In this document: in pieces, positions 26,544-38,736 of the stretch
Layout of the letters: each line of letters begins with the position of its first letter
How positions within the stretch are numbered: position 1 is the stretch's first letter
From: Nymphaea colorata
Taxonomy: Eukaryota; Streptophyta; Magnoliopsida; Nymphaeales; Nymphaeaceae
Direction of reading: 5' to 3'
Assembly (NCBI RefSeq): GCF_008831285.2
Contig: NC_045142.1
Coordinates: forward strand, 21,887,354-21,951,353
Length of the DNA stretch: 64,000 bases
The notes under the pieces: generated by a model
The model's input: only the letters and a program-made list of their open reading frames with translations
What the model was told of the DNA's origin: nothing
Database searches by the model: none
Translations under genes and position numbers: made by a program

Positions 26544-29500
26544 TCACTCAACACCTTGTTTGGGCTTGGAGGAATGGTAAGACAGTTTTCCAAATTTCTC
26601 AGCTTCTCTGGCTATCTGAATGTCTGATGGCCAAAACATCTGCTGCAGGATCTTGAGAAGAAACCGTGGTAGCAGTGCCAAGATTGTCACAAGGAAAATG
26701 GTTAGCCAGTAGGTCGGGGATGTTGCAAGATGATAGATTGTCCTGTAAAGACAATTAAAATTTCAGGCATAAAAGACAACTGACGAGAATACAGCTTTGA
26801 AAATACGGACCCATATGCAACTCAAGTCAAAGTATCTGAGAATAAGTTGGATATTGCAGTCAGAATAGCATTTGGAATACCAACCAGTAGTTGGGATATC
26901 TGGGGATCGAGTCGAGAATTACTAGACAAATGTATGTGATAACTATAGAACCCCATGTTGCGAGATGAATAAACAATACCCAACGATGTACATCCATGGC
27001 TAAGTGAACATTCACAAGCACAACAACCGAAATTGTCCACAAGCTTCCAATACTCCAAATGTCAACCGGCCCATTGCTGTAAGTCAAAAGTGGGACATAG
27101 AAGAGAACAAGACTTTGCCAAAGAGTGTCAATCATTGTGAGCCAGAAAAGATGCAAATTGTAGCTCTCTTGTCTATGTCCTGCCATGTAAAGCTTCGGAT
27201 ACTCAAGCAATGTCCTGTGACTCAAATCTTTGTCAAAAATGCCAACGACAATTGTGGGCACGGATGTGTAGATAACAGAATAAAATACACTGCTCCAGTC
27301 AGTCAATGCTGAGGTAGTAGAAAATGCAGTGCATAATATATACCTGAAACAAGGGAAGTGGAGTACCTGTTATTGCATTTACCATACAATGAAAATACAA
27401 TTACGAGTTTTGAGATCACATATGCACCAGTTCAATTTGTTTTACTAATCTGACAGAAATAAATCTTGTACTTAAGTTGTAGGAGGCAACCAGAGGAATC
27501 TTGGTTCAGATAATAATCAAAATCATTCATAATATGTGATATTTACATAGGTGCAAATAAATGCCCCAGCCATTTCATCTATATGTACAACAGAAATTAA
27601 TTAAGTCATAATCACATCTATGTCACTTGTTAAAGTTATTAATTAGATTCAGTGAATATTTTGGATTAAGCTACCAGCATACCATACTTCTCATCCGTAG
27701 TACAGGAGGTTTCTATTTGTTTTTGGAAGACAGTTTGAAGGAAAGAAACTATGCATTTCTGGAACTTGGTTCACTTATCATGATAAATACACTTTCAAGG
27801 AAGGGTATCAAATTTCCAAATTTTGACATGAAATTATTTGCAATACAGACTGCATAATTTTATATCATCTCCCATAGTCATATGCTGAGTGGAAAATTGG
27901 CTTGGCAAAAGACACTGCCTTTATGAATAGGCCCCAGATACACTATTTTTTGCTAAATAAACTCATAAAACATTTATAAACTAGCTATCAAATATATCAT
28001 CCTTTCTAGAAACATAACATAGAAATTACCAAACCACATACTAAAAGTGTCATAAGATAAAATTCCACTTACCAGAAAAGCATAAGAACAAACACAGCAT
28101 TTCTGTAAAAGTTGTATAAAACCAAATAACCAATGCGATGATAATTCCAATGACCATGTACAAGCAGTAATCTTTTCAAGAATCTGAACTGCCCCATTGC
28201 AAAATCTGATGCCATCACTGCTTGGCGTCCTTCCTGGCCACTTATCCCAACTCCAACATCAGCCATTTGGATCATCGAAACGTCATTTGCCCCTGCCAAA
28301 AATAAAAGATCAATCACCTACCAAAGAAAACTGGAAACTACCCATGCTCAACATTAATATCGGGGTCAACTTTATAGGAGTTCATATTTTAATCATTATT
28401 GACTAATCTGCGGCATAAAAATAAAACACAAATAGCCATATTAACAATAGCAGATTCAAAGTATCAAGAAAAAAGTTCAAGCATGGTGGATTATAAGAAG
28501 AATCCAAATGGTTCCCCAGACTCGTCCAACACATTCTGCTTAAACTCAAGTTTCTCAGCCTAAATGATAAAGGTTCTCCTAGCAGCACCTACACCCATGT
28601 ACAAAAAGTTATTCTTTCCATAAATAGTATACTTTTTTGTTTATGTAACATTATAGATATGATCTACATATAATTTTTAATAGAAAATAAGCTTTAGATT
28701 ATGTAATTCTAACATAAATCTGGGCATCTAAATGTATTGAAGAACGAATGTCTCGTGCCAATATTTGAGACTTGAATATTTTTGTAAGAAATGGTGTAAG
28801 ATATGATTCATATCAAATAAACCATGTTGAATGTATCAGATCACTCTTTTTTCGGTTGTTTCAGGCTGACCCTAACACTGATGACAAAGAAGCCAACATC
28901 TAGCCATGGCTTCATAATATGGGTTAGGCACTCTGGAAGAACCATAACATTATACATAGTACATAGTACATACACAGACACACACACACACACATATATA
29001 GAGTGTTAGTTCCCACAGTGGGAACCGACCTATCTCATGAATGAAAATGTAGAAGCTCCTTGTGGGAACTTATTGGAGTTGCAGACTCACTATTTCGTGT
29101 CTCAATTGCTTATGTTTGCTTCTCATCCTTTACCCCAGCGGCTTATCCCATACTAATATCTAACTTCTACACTTCTAAGCCAAGGTAACAAAAGTACTAA
29201 CAGGCAACTCACTGTTGTATGCCTTTTGCTACGTGTTGCTTGCAAAAAGGAAACAACTCACTATAAAGATTCCTCTTATATTAACATTCAGCAACTGGCC
29301 GCATCTTTCCTTAAATGCAACCACTGCCAACAAGAGAAAAAACAAAAAGCAATAGACATGAGTCACATGACACCCTGGTAGACAAAAGCAAAGATCAACT
29401 CGGTACAGTAAACACTATAGGTGGACTCTGTTCAAACACTCTTGTACATATGTTCTGAAAACTGAAAACTATAAGCAACATGCACTGCAAAACCACCCAA

Positions 29501-32500
29501 GGAAAAAAAACAATGCATAGGAATATAAATTGAAGCTAAAAGCTTCAGATACAGTAGGTGCAATATACCATCTCCAATAGCCAGTGTCATGTCATTAGTC
29601 CTGCTCTTGATTAAATCAACAACCCCAGCTTTTTGCAGTGGAGCAACACGGCAGCAGAGGACTACTTTACAGGAAATTGCTATGTCAAAAAGCTGCAGAT
29701 GATAACAAATGCTTTAGAAAAAGCACATATCATGAAAATATAAGTTCATCTATGACAGGAAGCAAGTTAACAACACGCCAACTCATGGGCAACACGGCAG
29801 CAGAGCACTACTTTACAGGAAATTGCTATGTCAAAAAGCTGCAGATGATAACAAATGCTTTAGAAAAAGCACATATCATGAAAATATAAGTTCATCTATG
29901 ACAGGAAGCAAGTTAACAACACACCAACTCATGGGCAACACGGCAGCAGAGCACTACTTTACAGCAAATTGCTATGTCAAAAAGCTGCAGATGATAACAA
30001 ATGGTTTAGAAAAAGCACATATCATAAAAATGTAAGTTCATCTATGACAGGACGCAAGTTAACAACACGCCAACTCATGGGCAACACGGCAGCAGAGCAC
30101 TACTTTACAGCAAATTGCTATGTCAAAAAGCTGCAGATGATAACAAATGGTTTAGAAAAAGCACATATCATGAAAATATAAGTTCATCTATGACAGGAAG
30201 CAAGTTAACAACACGCCAGCTCATGTGTTCAATTTGTTAACTAACCTAAACAGACATCCAAGAAATGGGAATACCTACATAAGACCCATTCACAAAAATG
30301 GCTTCTACAATAGTTAAGAAGGGATGAAGATTTACTCACTTTTTAGAGAGGTGTTTGCTGCATCACATGGATGTCAGTTTTCTTTATTAAAACTCGAACT
30401 AGTTTTACAAAAGAATAGTACTGGCAGCACCTAAATAAACCAACATGAACACGAGAGAATGGTAACTACCAGCACCTTTATAAGCTTGTACAGCATAATT
30501 CAGTAAAGGAGAAGAAGGTGCTCTCCATGATAGTGCATTTAGTTAGTACAGTTAGCCAAAAGGAAAAAGATCCAAACCTCATTTTCAAGATCTTTTGCCA
30601 AAATATGAACAAGGCTTGTGCCATCAATTATGAGGGCAAGTGGTGTGTTCTTCATCCCAGTTGCTTTGCCTGAAGGCTGTTGAGAATGACAACCAGTTTT
30701 GTTAATGCATTTAGAAGCCTGTAATCCACTGCCAGGAAAGTTGTTACTGGACAGTGAGCTGCCATCATCTTTGTTGTCACCATTTTTTATTATTTTCTTA
30801 GTTGCATCTTTCTGATCTACAGTTTTGATCCCATATTTGTTTTTCACATCTGCCAAAAGCCTTCTACATTCTTCTTCAGAATTGCCATTGATAATAACTT
30901 GCTGCATATCAAGTGTCAAAAGTTTGCATGAAAGGCCAATAGAAATTGCAGTTTCTTGCTTATCTCCTGTGAGAACCCAGACCTTAAGGCCTGCTTCACG
31001 AAGAGCCTCTATCGTTTCAGGTACGCCCTCCTGCAATTTATCTTCAATTCCAGTTGCACCGAGAAGATTTAAATTGCTCTCTATGAGTGCTGCTGTTTTC
31101 CGGAGTTTTGCCACTCTGTCATTCAATGAAGTGCTTGCTTCTGCATAAGTTTGCTGCCATTCTTCAAGTTCTGCCTCAGTAATGTTCTTTGCTGCAATAA
31201 CAAGTGTCCGCAGACCCAGTGATGAATACTCATTCAAGTGATTCTGTGTGGAATTTTTAATATCATGAGAAGGGCCTCCAGGATCAACCATATCAGAAGC
31301 TTTTGACAAGATGCTAAAAATGGAGTTATCAGCACCTTTTACTAAAACCTTTACAGAGCCATCTGCAAATCGAACAATCACGGACATTCTTTTGCGTACA
31401 CTGTCAAATTCATGCAAGCCCAGTACGTCCAACCTAAGCAGTAGAAAGCACAATGAAACAAAAAAAATGAAACCAATTAACTAAAGATAAAATAAAAGAT
31501 TGGCATATTATTATTAGGTGAAACGATGCAATGAATCACTACCTTAACTTTTCACCATGGACATCAATCACAATGTGCCCTGATGTGCGCTCAATAAGGG
31601 TGTATCCATAAGCAGAAGCTGCAGAAACTAGAGCCTGCTCGTCAGGAGACTCTCCCTGATAATCAAGCACTGGACATTCACTGGTAGCAGAATTTGTAGG
31701 CGCTGGACTTTGTGTTATGACTGGAATTACTGTGTTGCAAGCAGCAAGAGTAAGGAAATACTCATGTGCAACTTCTCGCTCCTTCCCAACTAAGTCTTTG
31801 TGTAACAGTGAGACAAGTTCATGATCAACCTTCACTTTTATTTTGGTCTTCCAACTCCTTCCTTCCTTGACTTCTGGTGCCAGTAAGTATATAGCAGAAC
31901 TCTAACATCAATATTATGTAAACATTTAACAACATAAAAATTTCACCCCCATTTTATTATCCAAGTTCTCCCCTTCATAGTGAATTCTATATGATTAAAG
32001 CATGCATTACCATGTGTACATTGGCAAAATAATAAAAAAGATATATTGTTGTCTGGACATGTGTGTAGACCAACATATAGTATCGCTATACTACATGTTA
32101 CGAGGCACACCAACAATTGGTACAGCTAATAGATACATAACAACCACAAACAGGTAACCAACTACTTAATGTCAGAAAATAATTTAACACTTGTAGTCTT
32201 GTATACTGGCAGACAGTATGCACTACAGAAGTTGAGAATGACAAACTTTAGAATATCAAGATAAACAATCACGCTAGAGCCTAAAGCCTCAGAAACTGAT
32301 TAACCTGAAAAAAGAATGATGTGTGCAACTTTGTGCCCCAAGGTATATTTATTCTAATCGGTTAACAATGCTCTATTTTGATTTTCTTAACCTCTATCAG
32401 AGTGGTCTTATTGTGGTCAGAAGTGTTGATAAATATGTGCTTAGATTGAACTAGCTGCAGTTTCCTTCGCCGAACTTGGAGATTCATTGATGATCTAAAA

Positions 32501-35500
32501 CACTTGCAGATGCCCAAGGATGTAAAAACACGGAGCTGAAACCCCTCACAGAAATAATGAAAAGGACTTCTTACTATACACATTGCTAATTGGATCCTGT
32601 TAGTCTTGTGATCAGCATGCCACATTATGTGCTCTAGGGTCACAAGGACTGTGAATCCCTTAGCCCAAGATGCTCAGCAGCTTTTGTAGGCTCATCCATC
32701 AGTCAAACCATCTTCTCTAGACAGGGAGCACACATCCCTTACAGAAACAGTGAAAATGACATCTTGCTACACAAGCTCTTAACTGAATCATTTTAGTCTT
32801 GTGATGAGCATGTCATTTTTTGTACCTTAGAGGTACAAAAACCGTGAATGCATTTACATGCCAGAAAGAACCAGCTGTTTGTGTAGGCTTGTCCATCATC
32901 AAGCCATCTTCTCTAGACAGGGGACACAAACCCCTCACAGAAACAATTAAAAGGACACCTTAGATCCTTCTAGTGTTGTAATCAGCATGCCATATTTCCT
33001 ATGTCACATAGGTACGGGTACGGGTGCCGGTACAGGTACGGGTATTGACCATTTTCAAAAAACTTGGGTGCAGGGGTACAGCCGTATATATATAAACAAT
33101 AAGAAATACTTAGAAAATATGTATCAAAATAAAGAATGTACGTCAACATAAACAAATAAATAACATAGAAAATATATATCAACAGCTCTTGCAGTAGTGT
33201 ATTTAAGAAACCTATGAAAAACTTTAAACATATAGACAACCAAACAGCCCCCTAGTCAAATATGAACATCAATCGAATTTTCACATCCAAAGAATAGAAT
33301 AAAAAGTAAGGTGAAAAAAATTAAATCAAAGCAAAATTAAGTAGTTTGGATCTATACGTACCCAAGTGTCAAAGTACCCATTTTAGGTATGGGTACGGCG
33401 ACACGGGTACGTGGACCTTACTGAAGTACCCATGTGACTTAGCATATTTCGTGCTCTAGGGTGGTGAAAACTGTGAATCCCTTTCTCTGCAAAAGATGCT
33501 CGGCAGTTTTTGTATGCTCAGCTGTCAGTCGAGCCATCTTCTCTATACACCTTTTAACATCCTCCAAAGTAGGACAGGCATGCCAGATACCATTTACTCT
33601 TGTTAACCAAAGGGGGATTAAGGAAACAACCCAACTAATGCTATGCTCAGTCTAAAGTTCCAAAAGCAGATTATATTTGTAATTTGTTACATTCATTAAA
33701 CTAGATGTCATTGCTTGTAAATTTTAATGCAAAAAAGGCTACAATTCTGAAAATGACAAAGATTGCGTATGCATCATTTTTACACTCATTAGCATATATG
33801 TATAAATATTTGTAGATGTGAATGTGCACATGTCTGTGGTGTATAAAATGTTGAGGTATATGTATAGACACAAGAAAGATGACATTCATGTGCTTTAGAA
33901 GTCAAATTTTGTAGACTCCAAATGTCTTGTTCAAAGAACATCTAAGTTCTATTACAATTTACAACAACCGAAACAGGTTTCATGAGGCCATGATGACTAA
34001 GTATGTGCACCAAAGGATGCATTCTGACAAGAGATAAGGTATCAAGGGATGCTAACATCATGTGATCATCATCATTATCAATATTGTCAAGGGTTTCCAT
34101 TTCCTGAAGCATAATTCTTGGCAATCTCTCGACAAGGTATTCCTCATGAGCTTTTATAGTTTTTCTCGGCAAAATCAAGAAAATTTTAAAATTTGAAAAA
34201 TGTAAATAACAAAAAGAAAGCTATGACTTTACAGGTTTTCTAATATTTTTATGAGACATTGGACCCATCTCTAATATAGAGAATGCTGCCTTGAACCCTG
34301 TCTGCCTCATGTTTTATATATTCTGCTTTGTGGAATATCTACAACAGTCCAATATAGGAATAGCAGGACAACCTTTTCTACGTTTTGCCAGTTTCAATCA
34401 GTTCCATCAGCTCCTCATTGGTCAGACCATTGTTATGAGTCCAACACATTATGCTTATTGACGTGCTACATTCTCTAACAAGCCTGGAGGTTTCCCAGTA
34501 GCTAGTCAGACCAGATATTAACATAAAAAATATTACACCTCCAACATAATTCTAACAACTCTAAGCATAACAGTGTCTCATAAATGAAGAGCTCGTTTTA
34601 GAAGCAAGAGAGTATCATGTTCTCTGGTCAGTTCATGAGTTGTGAATGACTCTTGTACTATTGTAATACACAGTATTTTTCACTCACAGCAAAAAGGAAC
34701 TGAAACTGTGCAAAAAGGCTAGTTCAGAAACTGTTCAATACGTTGCTCCGACTAGTTGTTCAGATTCGCTACATTGTTAACTAACCAAATGCCACATTCT
34801 TAAACAGATGCACCAACATGACACAGTGTAGGGCCACAGAGGCATAATTATTGCCTAGCCAGAAGGAGAACAGCTCTTCACTACACAAAAATGACTACAT
34901 GGGCACTGGGAAGTTAAACTAGAACATCCTTCAAATGATAACTGGCCCCACAAGAGAAAGCCTAGCAAATTAGAACAAAGATATGAGATAAAACCCGAAA
35001 GGAATTGCTATAAAACTAACAAAAGACAAAGGAATGAAAGTAAATATCTTCATTTAGAAATTAAGGAAATGAAATACACACTATGCAGTCCTGGTGGCTC
35101 ATACCTGTAATATCTGTCTTGTGTACAAGGACATCAGAAGCATCATCAGTGGAACAATCCAATGCATAAGCAGCATTGCCGTAATTTTTGCCATATATGC
35201 TAGCTTTACAAAAATCCATCTTGTTCTCAGTCAAAGTTCCTGTCTTGTCAGAGAAGATATATCGCACTTGACCTAAATCCTCATTAATGTTCAATGATCT
35301 ACACTGAAACCTGGAATTTGAATCGGCATCATACATCTGGGTATCTCCAATCATAAAGTATGACTGTCCGAGTCGTACTAGCTCCATAGATATGTAAAGA
35401 GATATTGGTATCATGATCTGAAAAACTATGATAGAACTCAGAAAAGAGAAGAATATCTCCAACGGGAGACCGTAATATTTGTAATTTTTTCCATCATTTG

Positions 35501-36866
35501 CTCCACTATTGAAGTACCTTTTCCTGTAATAAGGCACAGTATCAAGCTTAGATTTATGGTTTCCCAACCACAGACCCATTCCACCAGCCACTACAGCACA
35601 CATTATAAGAAGGAAAACAGACAACCACAATGTCTCTCTGTTCATATTACCCTCCAATTTGCTTCTTTTTGATGGAGAAATTGCACTGTTCAACATTGCC
35701 TTGGTCTCTTGACCAGCATACACTGCCACACCGACAACCCAATCAGTGTTTTTGAGCTGGCAGCCTCGAAGAACTATGTTCGATTGTCCAAGTGCAATTT
35801 TTTGTCCTCCCAGTTCCATTGCAGCTGTGAATTCATAAATGTTTCTATTAGGCTGTTCACATTTGATGAGCCCAGATACTGTGTCTGATTCGAAATCCAT
35901 CATTGTAGTTTCCTGCCGTGCATATCTAGTTTTCAGGTTCGACTCACCATCAAGGTTCATTGTCTGAACATAGGCAACACCACTTGGATCACTTGTTCGA
36001 AGAAGAACCATATCACACGGTATAGTCTCGTCCTCTTTAATTCTTAAAACCTCGCCAACCTGTATTTTCTTCCATTTTTTTGCCTGGAACGAAGCACCTT
36101 GAAGAACATCGGCATGTCGGTTATTCTCTTTTCTGTCCGAGCGATGCCTTCTCCAATCTTCATACCCGTCCTTGATGGCTGTAACAAATAAAACAAAGAG
36201 AAGAGGAAAGAGAGATACAGTCCTCCCAAACACCGCAAGGGGTGGAAGCTGGTTCAAAGCAGCAATCGCTAGAAAGTACAGGTACGCCAATCGATGAAAC
36301 TGAATAAACAAGTTCTTGGGTAGGAATGTGATCACAGTATATTTGCTGGTCCGAATCTCATTCCCTGTGAATTCATACTTGTCATTTGACTTCCTTGGGT
36401 CATTGATATAAATCGTTCGGGCATTCTCTTCGGAAGATAGAAACTCAAAGACTTCAAGGCTCTTATGTCGGATCCTCTGAGATCTTGACTTCTCAATGCC
36501 TGAAACAGAAGCTCTCCTCTCATGTGACATGTACCGTGCAGGTCCAGATATTTCGAAGGAGCCCTTGGTTACTTCACTCGAGGAATGATTTGTTTCCATA
36601 ACAACCTTTTTCGAAGAGCATCCGAAGACAGAACCGTGAAAGTAATGAGAATCCAACGAAGTGAACCTTGGTCTGGACCCTGCCGAATTGACAAAATGGC
36701 TGAAGGTGTCTTCAGTATCAGAGAATGAAGAGGCTACCTTGGAATATGAGTGCGAAGCAAGCCGGCAGAGGCAACCAAAAGAACCAGGTCTCAAAGAAGA
36801 AAGAGATGTATCAGAAGAGGGATCAGTACTACAGTCAGAGCATAACAATGGCTGGTCAGGGTTCAT
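26544..36866 (-). CDS. P4-type ATPase, phospholipid flippase (ALA1-like)
   Basis: Seven exons on the minus strand: 36866-35105, 31873-31543, 31433-30578, 29692-29569, 28292-28073, 27343-26885 and 26742-26544. All have GT/AG borders and consistent phases, giving 1316 residues. The family moves phospholipids to the cytosolic leaflet of the plasma membrane or endomembranes, using ATP and an ALIS/CDC50 partner. Visible hallmarks are '[18 protein letters not shown]' near TM1, the 'DGESNLKTR' actuator loop, '[13 protein letters not shown]' (M4), and the phosphorylation motif '[10 protein letters not shown]' with Asp near residue 540. Then come '[12 protein letters not shown]', 'VKGADNSIF', '[10 protein letters not shown]' and '[21 protein letters not shown]', the last split across exons 4 and 5. 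A set of C-terminal membrane helices ends at 'PRFLLKI...[12 protein letters not shown]'. The N-terminus (about 150 residues before 'ARTIYINDP') is longer than Arabidopsis ALA1, and exon 3 carries a Ser/Asn/Lys-rich insertion before '[10 protein letters not shown]'. The first ATG after an in-frame TGA was chosen as start. ALA1 assignment is by memory of that protein. Confidence 0.95.
28965..29002. repeat. (CA)n(TA)n microsatellite in flippase intron
   Basis: Tandem ACATAGT/ACATACACAGA words lead into a CA run and then ATATATAT. The tract is intronic and non-coding. Confidence 0.8.
29645..30228 (-). repeat. Four-copy 146-bp tandem repeat built from a flippase exon 4 acceptor
   Basis: The word AACACGGCAGCAGAG recurs at 29645, 29791, 29937 and 30083, exactly 146 bases apart each time. 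The first (most 3' in the gene) unit overlaps the genuine start of flippase exon 4. The other three lie in the intron and repeat the CTGCAG acceptor, about 46-48 bases of exon 4, and about 100 bases of intron. On the minus strand each intronic copy reads 'LFDIAI.CK' and then runs into a stop within the unit, so using a distal acceptor would truncate the protein. Copies differ by only a few bases. Confidence 0.95.
32480..33560. repeat. Diverged tandem repeat of about 180-190 bp in flippase intron 1
   Basis: The block 'AGCATGCCA..' followed by '..TCACAAGGACTGTGAATCC', a 'TAGGCTCATCCATCA' segment, 'CCATCTTCTCTAGACAGGG' and 'CCCCTCACAGAAAC' recurs from about 32.53, 32.61, 32.81 and 32.98 kb, and again from 33.45 kb after an interrupting element. 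Copies are clearly diverged. No coding capacity was seen. Confidence 0.7.
32999..33442. mobile_element. 444-bp hAT-type MITE with 8-bp target duplication
   Basis: The element starts CTATGTCACATAGGTAC and ends with the reverse complement of CTAAGTCACATGGGTAC (15 of 17 bases equal). It is flanked on both sides by the identical 8-mer CATATTTC (32991-32998 and 33443-33450). An 8-bp duplication plus short TIRs is the signature of hAT elements. The interior is AT-rich and non-coding, with GGTACGGGTACGGG subterminal repeats at both ends. It is inserted into one unit of the local tandem repeat, in intron 1 of the flippase gene. Confidence 0.85.
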
Positions 36867-36888
36867 AATATCTCAAGTGCCCATCCAT
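36856..36888 (-). other. Short upstream ORF overlapping the flippase start codon
   Basis: An ATG at 36888 opens a 10-codon frame that ends at TGA 36858-36856, past the main start (36866) in another frame. A second ATG at 36884 opens a 3-codon frame. If this sequence is in the mature leader, overlapping uORFs of this kind would lower translation of the main frame. Whether it is in the mature leader is unknown. Confidence 0.5.
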
Positions 36889-36899
36889 GACTGATTATG

Positions 36900-38340
36900 T
36901 TGTGCTTTACGATTACAACTGTTGCTTTATTCCAAATTTTAAGAAGAAAGGAGGTCCCGAACAAATCTCTTCGCCTTCTATCCTCGGCCAAAATGAATTA
37001 GCCGAAGGAATTTGAAGTTTCCTTGGGAAGCAACGGTGACCCATACCATCTAGCTACCCATTTTAGGTCTCCAAGACCTCCAAAAGAATAACAATTTTCC
37101 AAACCGGTCAGCTCATTCACCTAAGTAAATATGGAAAAAACACAAACTGCCACAATCGATCTCCTACAGAGTGAGTCCTCGGAACTCCAGTCCTGTAGCA
37201 GATACGATGAAGAAAAGCAGAATCAAGGCTCCACCAAGAGATGAAGCATTAACTTGGATTCCAAGGCTGCAAACCCCTGTAATCAAAAGGTTTCCACGAG
37301 CATGCGCAAAAACGCAACTTCCTCAATCCCCTGAAATTGGATGATTATCGACGCTAAACAAATGTGAATATTCCACAGATATATCAACTCCTCGATGGCA
37401 GGCAAAGACCGTGAATTAATAGCGAAGAGCTGGTCTTCCCTTCTTCTCACAAATCCTCAAATAATCTGGGGAATTTGACCTCTGTGCAGAAGAAGGGAAG
37501 AAGGCGGGACCTGGAATCACATAATTCCTTCAGATTAACAAAATTCTGCAGCAATGTTCAGTATTCGAAACCGTAATTCAGCACCAAAATCTCCTCGCCT
37601 TAGCTTCTTCGAGATAATGTGCAATGTCGCGAACAGGAGAGCAGTCACTCCCAAGGATCAAAAAGCGAAATAGGCCGAAACAATTATGAAATCCACGCTT
37701 AGTTCCGCGCCGCTCCGATCCCTGATCTGCTAAAATAATACAAAAAACAAAAAAAAAAAAGCGAAAAAAATCATATATAGAACAAGAGCGCACAAACCTG
37801 AATCGAAAACAAACAAAATGCTCCAAAACACGAAATCCGTCCCTCATTCGGCATGAAAAACCAAATTTCAAATCATAGAATCACATGTATAAACAGGAAA
37901 CCATACAAAGGCAATACCTAGGGAGATCCGAACGCAACAGAGCGACGCGGATCAAGGAACCTGCATTCGCCCAGGAGATCGAACAACAAAAGCAACACCC
38001 GACCACCTCAATTTCCTTCCTTTTCCGATCCGATTCGAACCTCTCTTTCTTCTTCCCTTCCCTTCTCTCTCCGGTGCACCGGAATTCTTCCCCTCCCGGT
38101 TCGTTCCTCTCTCTCTCTCTCTCTCTCTCTCAAATGGCGGGAAAAAAACAGAAAAGGGGCTTCCGCTCGTCGTTGACGCCACGAAAGCCTCTGCAGATTG
38201 ACAGAGGGATTCCGCCGAGCAAGAGAGAGAGAGAGAAAGAGAAAGAGGACGGTGAGAGGCAGAGCAGAATTCTTGTCTCCGTATTTGATGCCGAACGGTC
38301 TCGCCCGTCCTCCTCCCTCCTTTTCCCCTTTTTGTCCCAT
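36900..38340 (-). promoter_or_regulatory. Probable leader, leader intron and core promoter region of the flippase gene
   Basis: There are no coding exons upstream of 36888 on the minus strand. A strong donor-like CCTAG/GTATTG on the minus strand near 37918 suggests a 5'UTR exon in the (GA/CT)-rich stretch at 37.92-38.3 kb, followed by an intron ending somewhere upstream of the ATG. The several open frames on both strands at 37.9-38.4 kb come from the CT/GA low-complexity sequence. The transcription start is not defined. Confidence 0.4.
38106..38131. repeat. (CT)n microsatellite in the flippase leader region
   Basis: A CT dinucleotide run reads as (GA)n on the coding (minus) strand. A second GA-rich run lies at 38.22-38.25 kb. 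Confidence 0.9.
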
Positions 38341-38624
38341 TTTTCATTTTTTTTCAAATTTTCAATGCTCAAATATATAAATATTTTACAAAATTCATCC
38401 TTTTGAGCTTCAACTATTTACTACGCAGCTACAGCCAAGTTGCTGTTTTTTCTTTTTAAGGATGATTTTAGGGACCGTATTTTTTATTGTTTATATCTCA
38501 AGATGCAACTTTTTCACGTATCTTAAACACTATGTTACAGTATTTTATGAATATGTTCTAGAGATACATGAAACAATAACGTGTTTGTATTGTCCTACAA
38601 AAATCATGAAACACTTGTAATATT

Positions 38625-38736
38625 GTTTTATAAATCTAATCTCATTTTTTGAATCAAATTTATAAAATAGAATGTTCCTGGTTTTATAAATCTAATCTCA
38701 TTTTTTGAATCAAATTTATAAAATAGAATGTTCCTG
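38625..38736. repeat. Perfect 56-bp tandem duplication
   Basis: Copies at 38625-38680 and 38681-38736 (starting GTTTTATAAATC and ending GTTCCTG) are identical as read, which suggests a very recent event. The unit is non-coding and AT-rich. Confidence 0.95.

Noticed and set aside
26860..26884. Reading through the exon 6 donor of the flippase to 'LVFQMLF' and a stop
   Set aside because: The donor TACTG/GTTGGT joined to 26742 restores Trp and matches the conserved C-terminal membrane segment, whereas reading through gives a truncated last helix pair.
29638..30181. Three overlapping plus-strand frames with near-identical proteins that look like a small repeat-protein family
   Set aside because: They are the reverse reading of the 146-bp array made from flippase exon 4 and intron sequence on the minus strand. 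They have no independent coding support.
37885..38406. 173-residue plus-strand frame and several minus-strand frames in the flippase leader region
   Set aside because: The frames are produced by (CT)n/(GA)n low complexity on both strands, and the translations are Ser/Leu or Arg/Glu runs.
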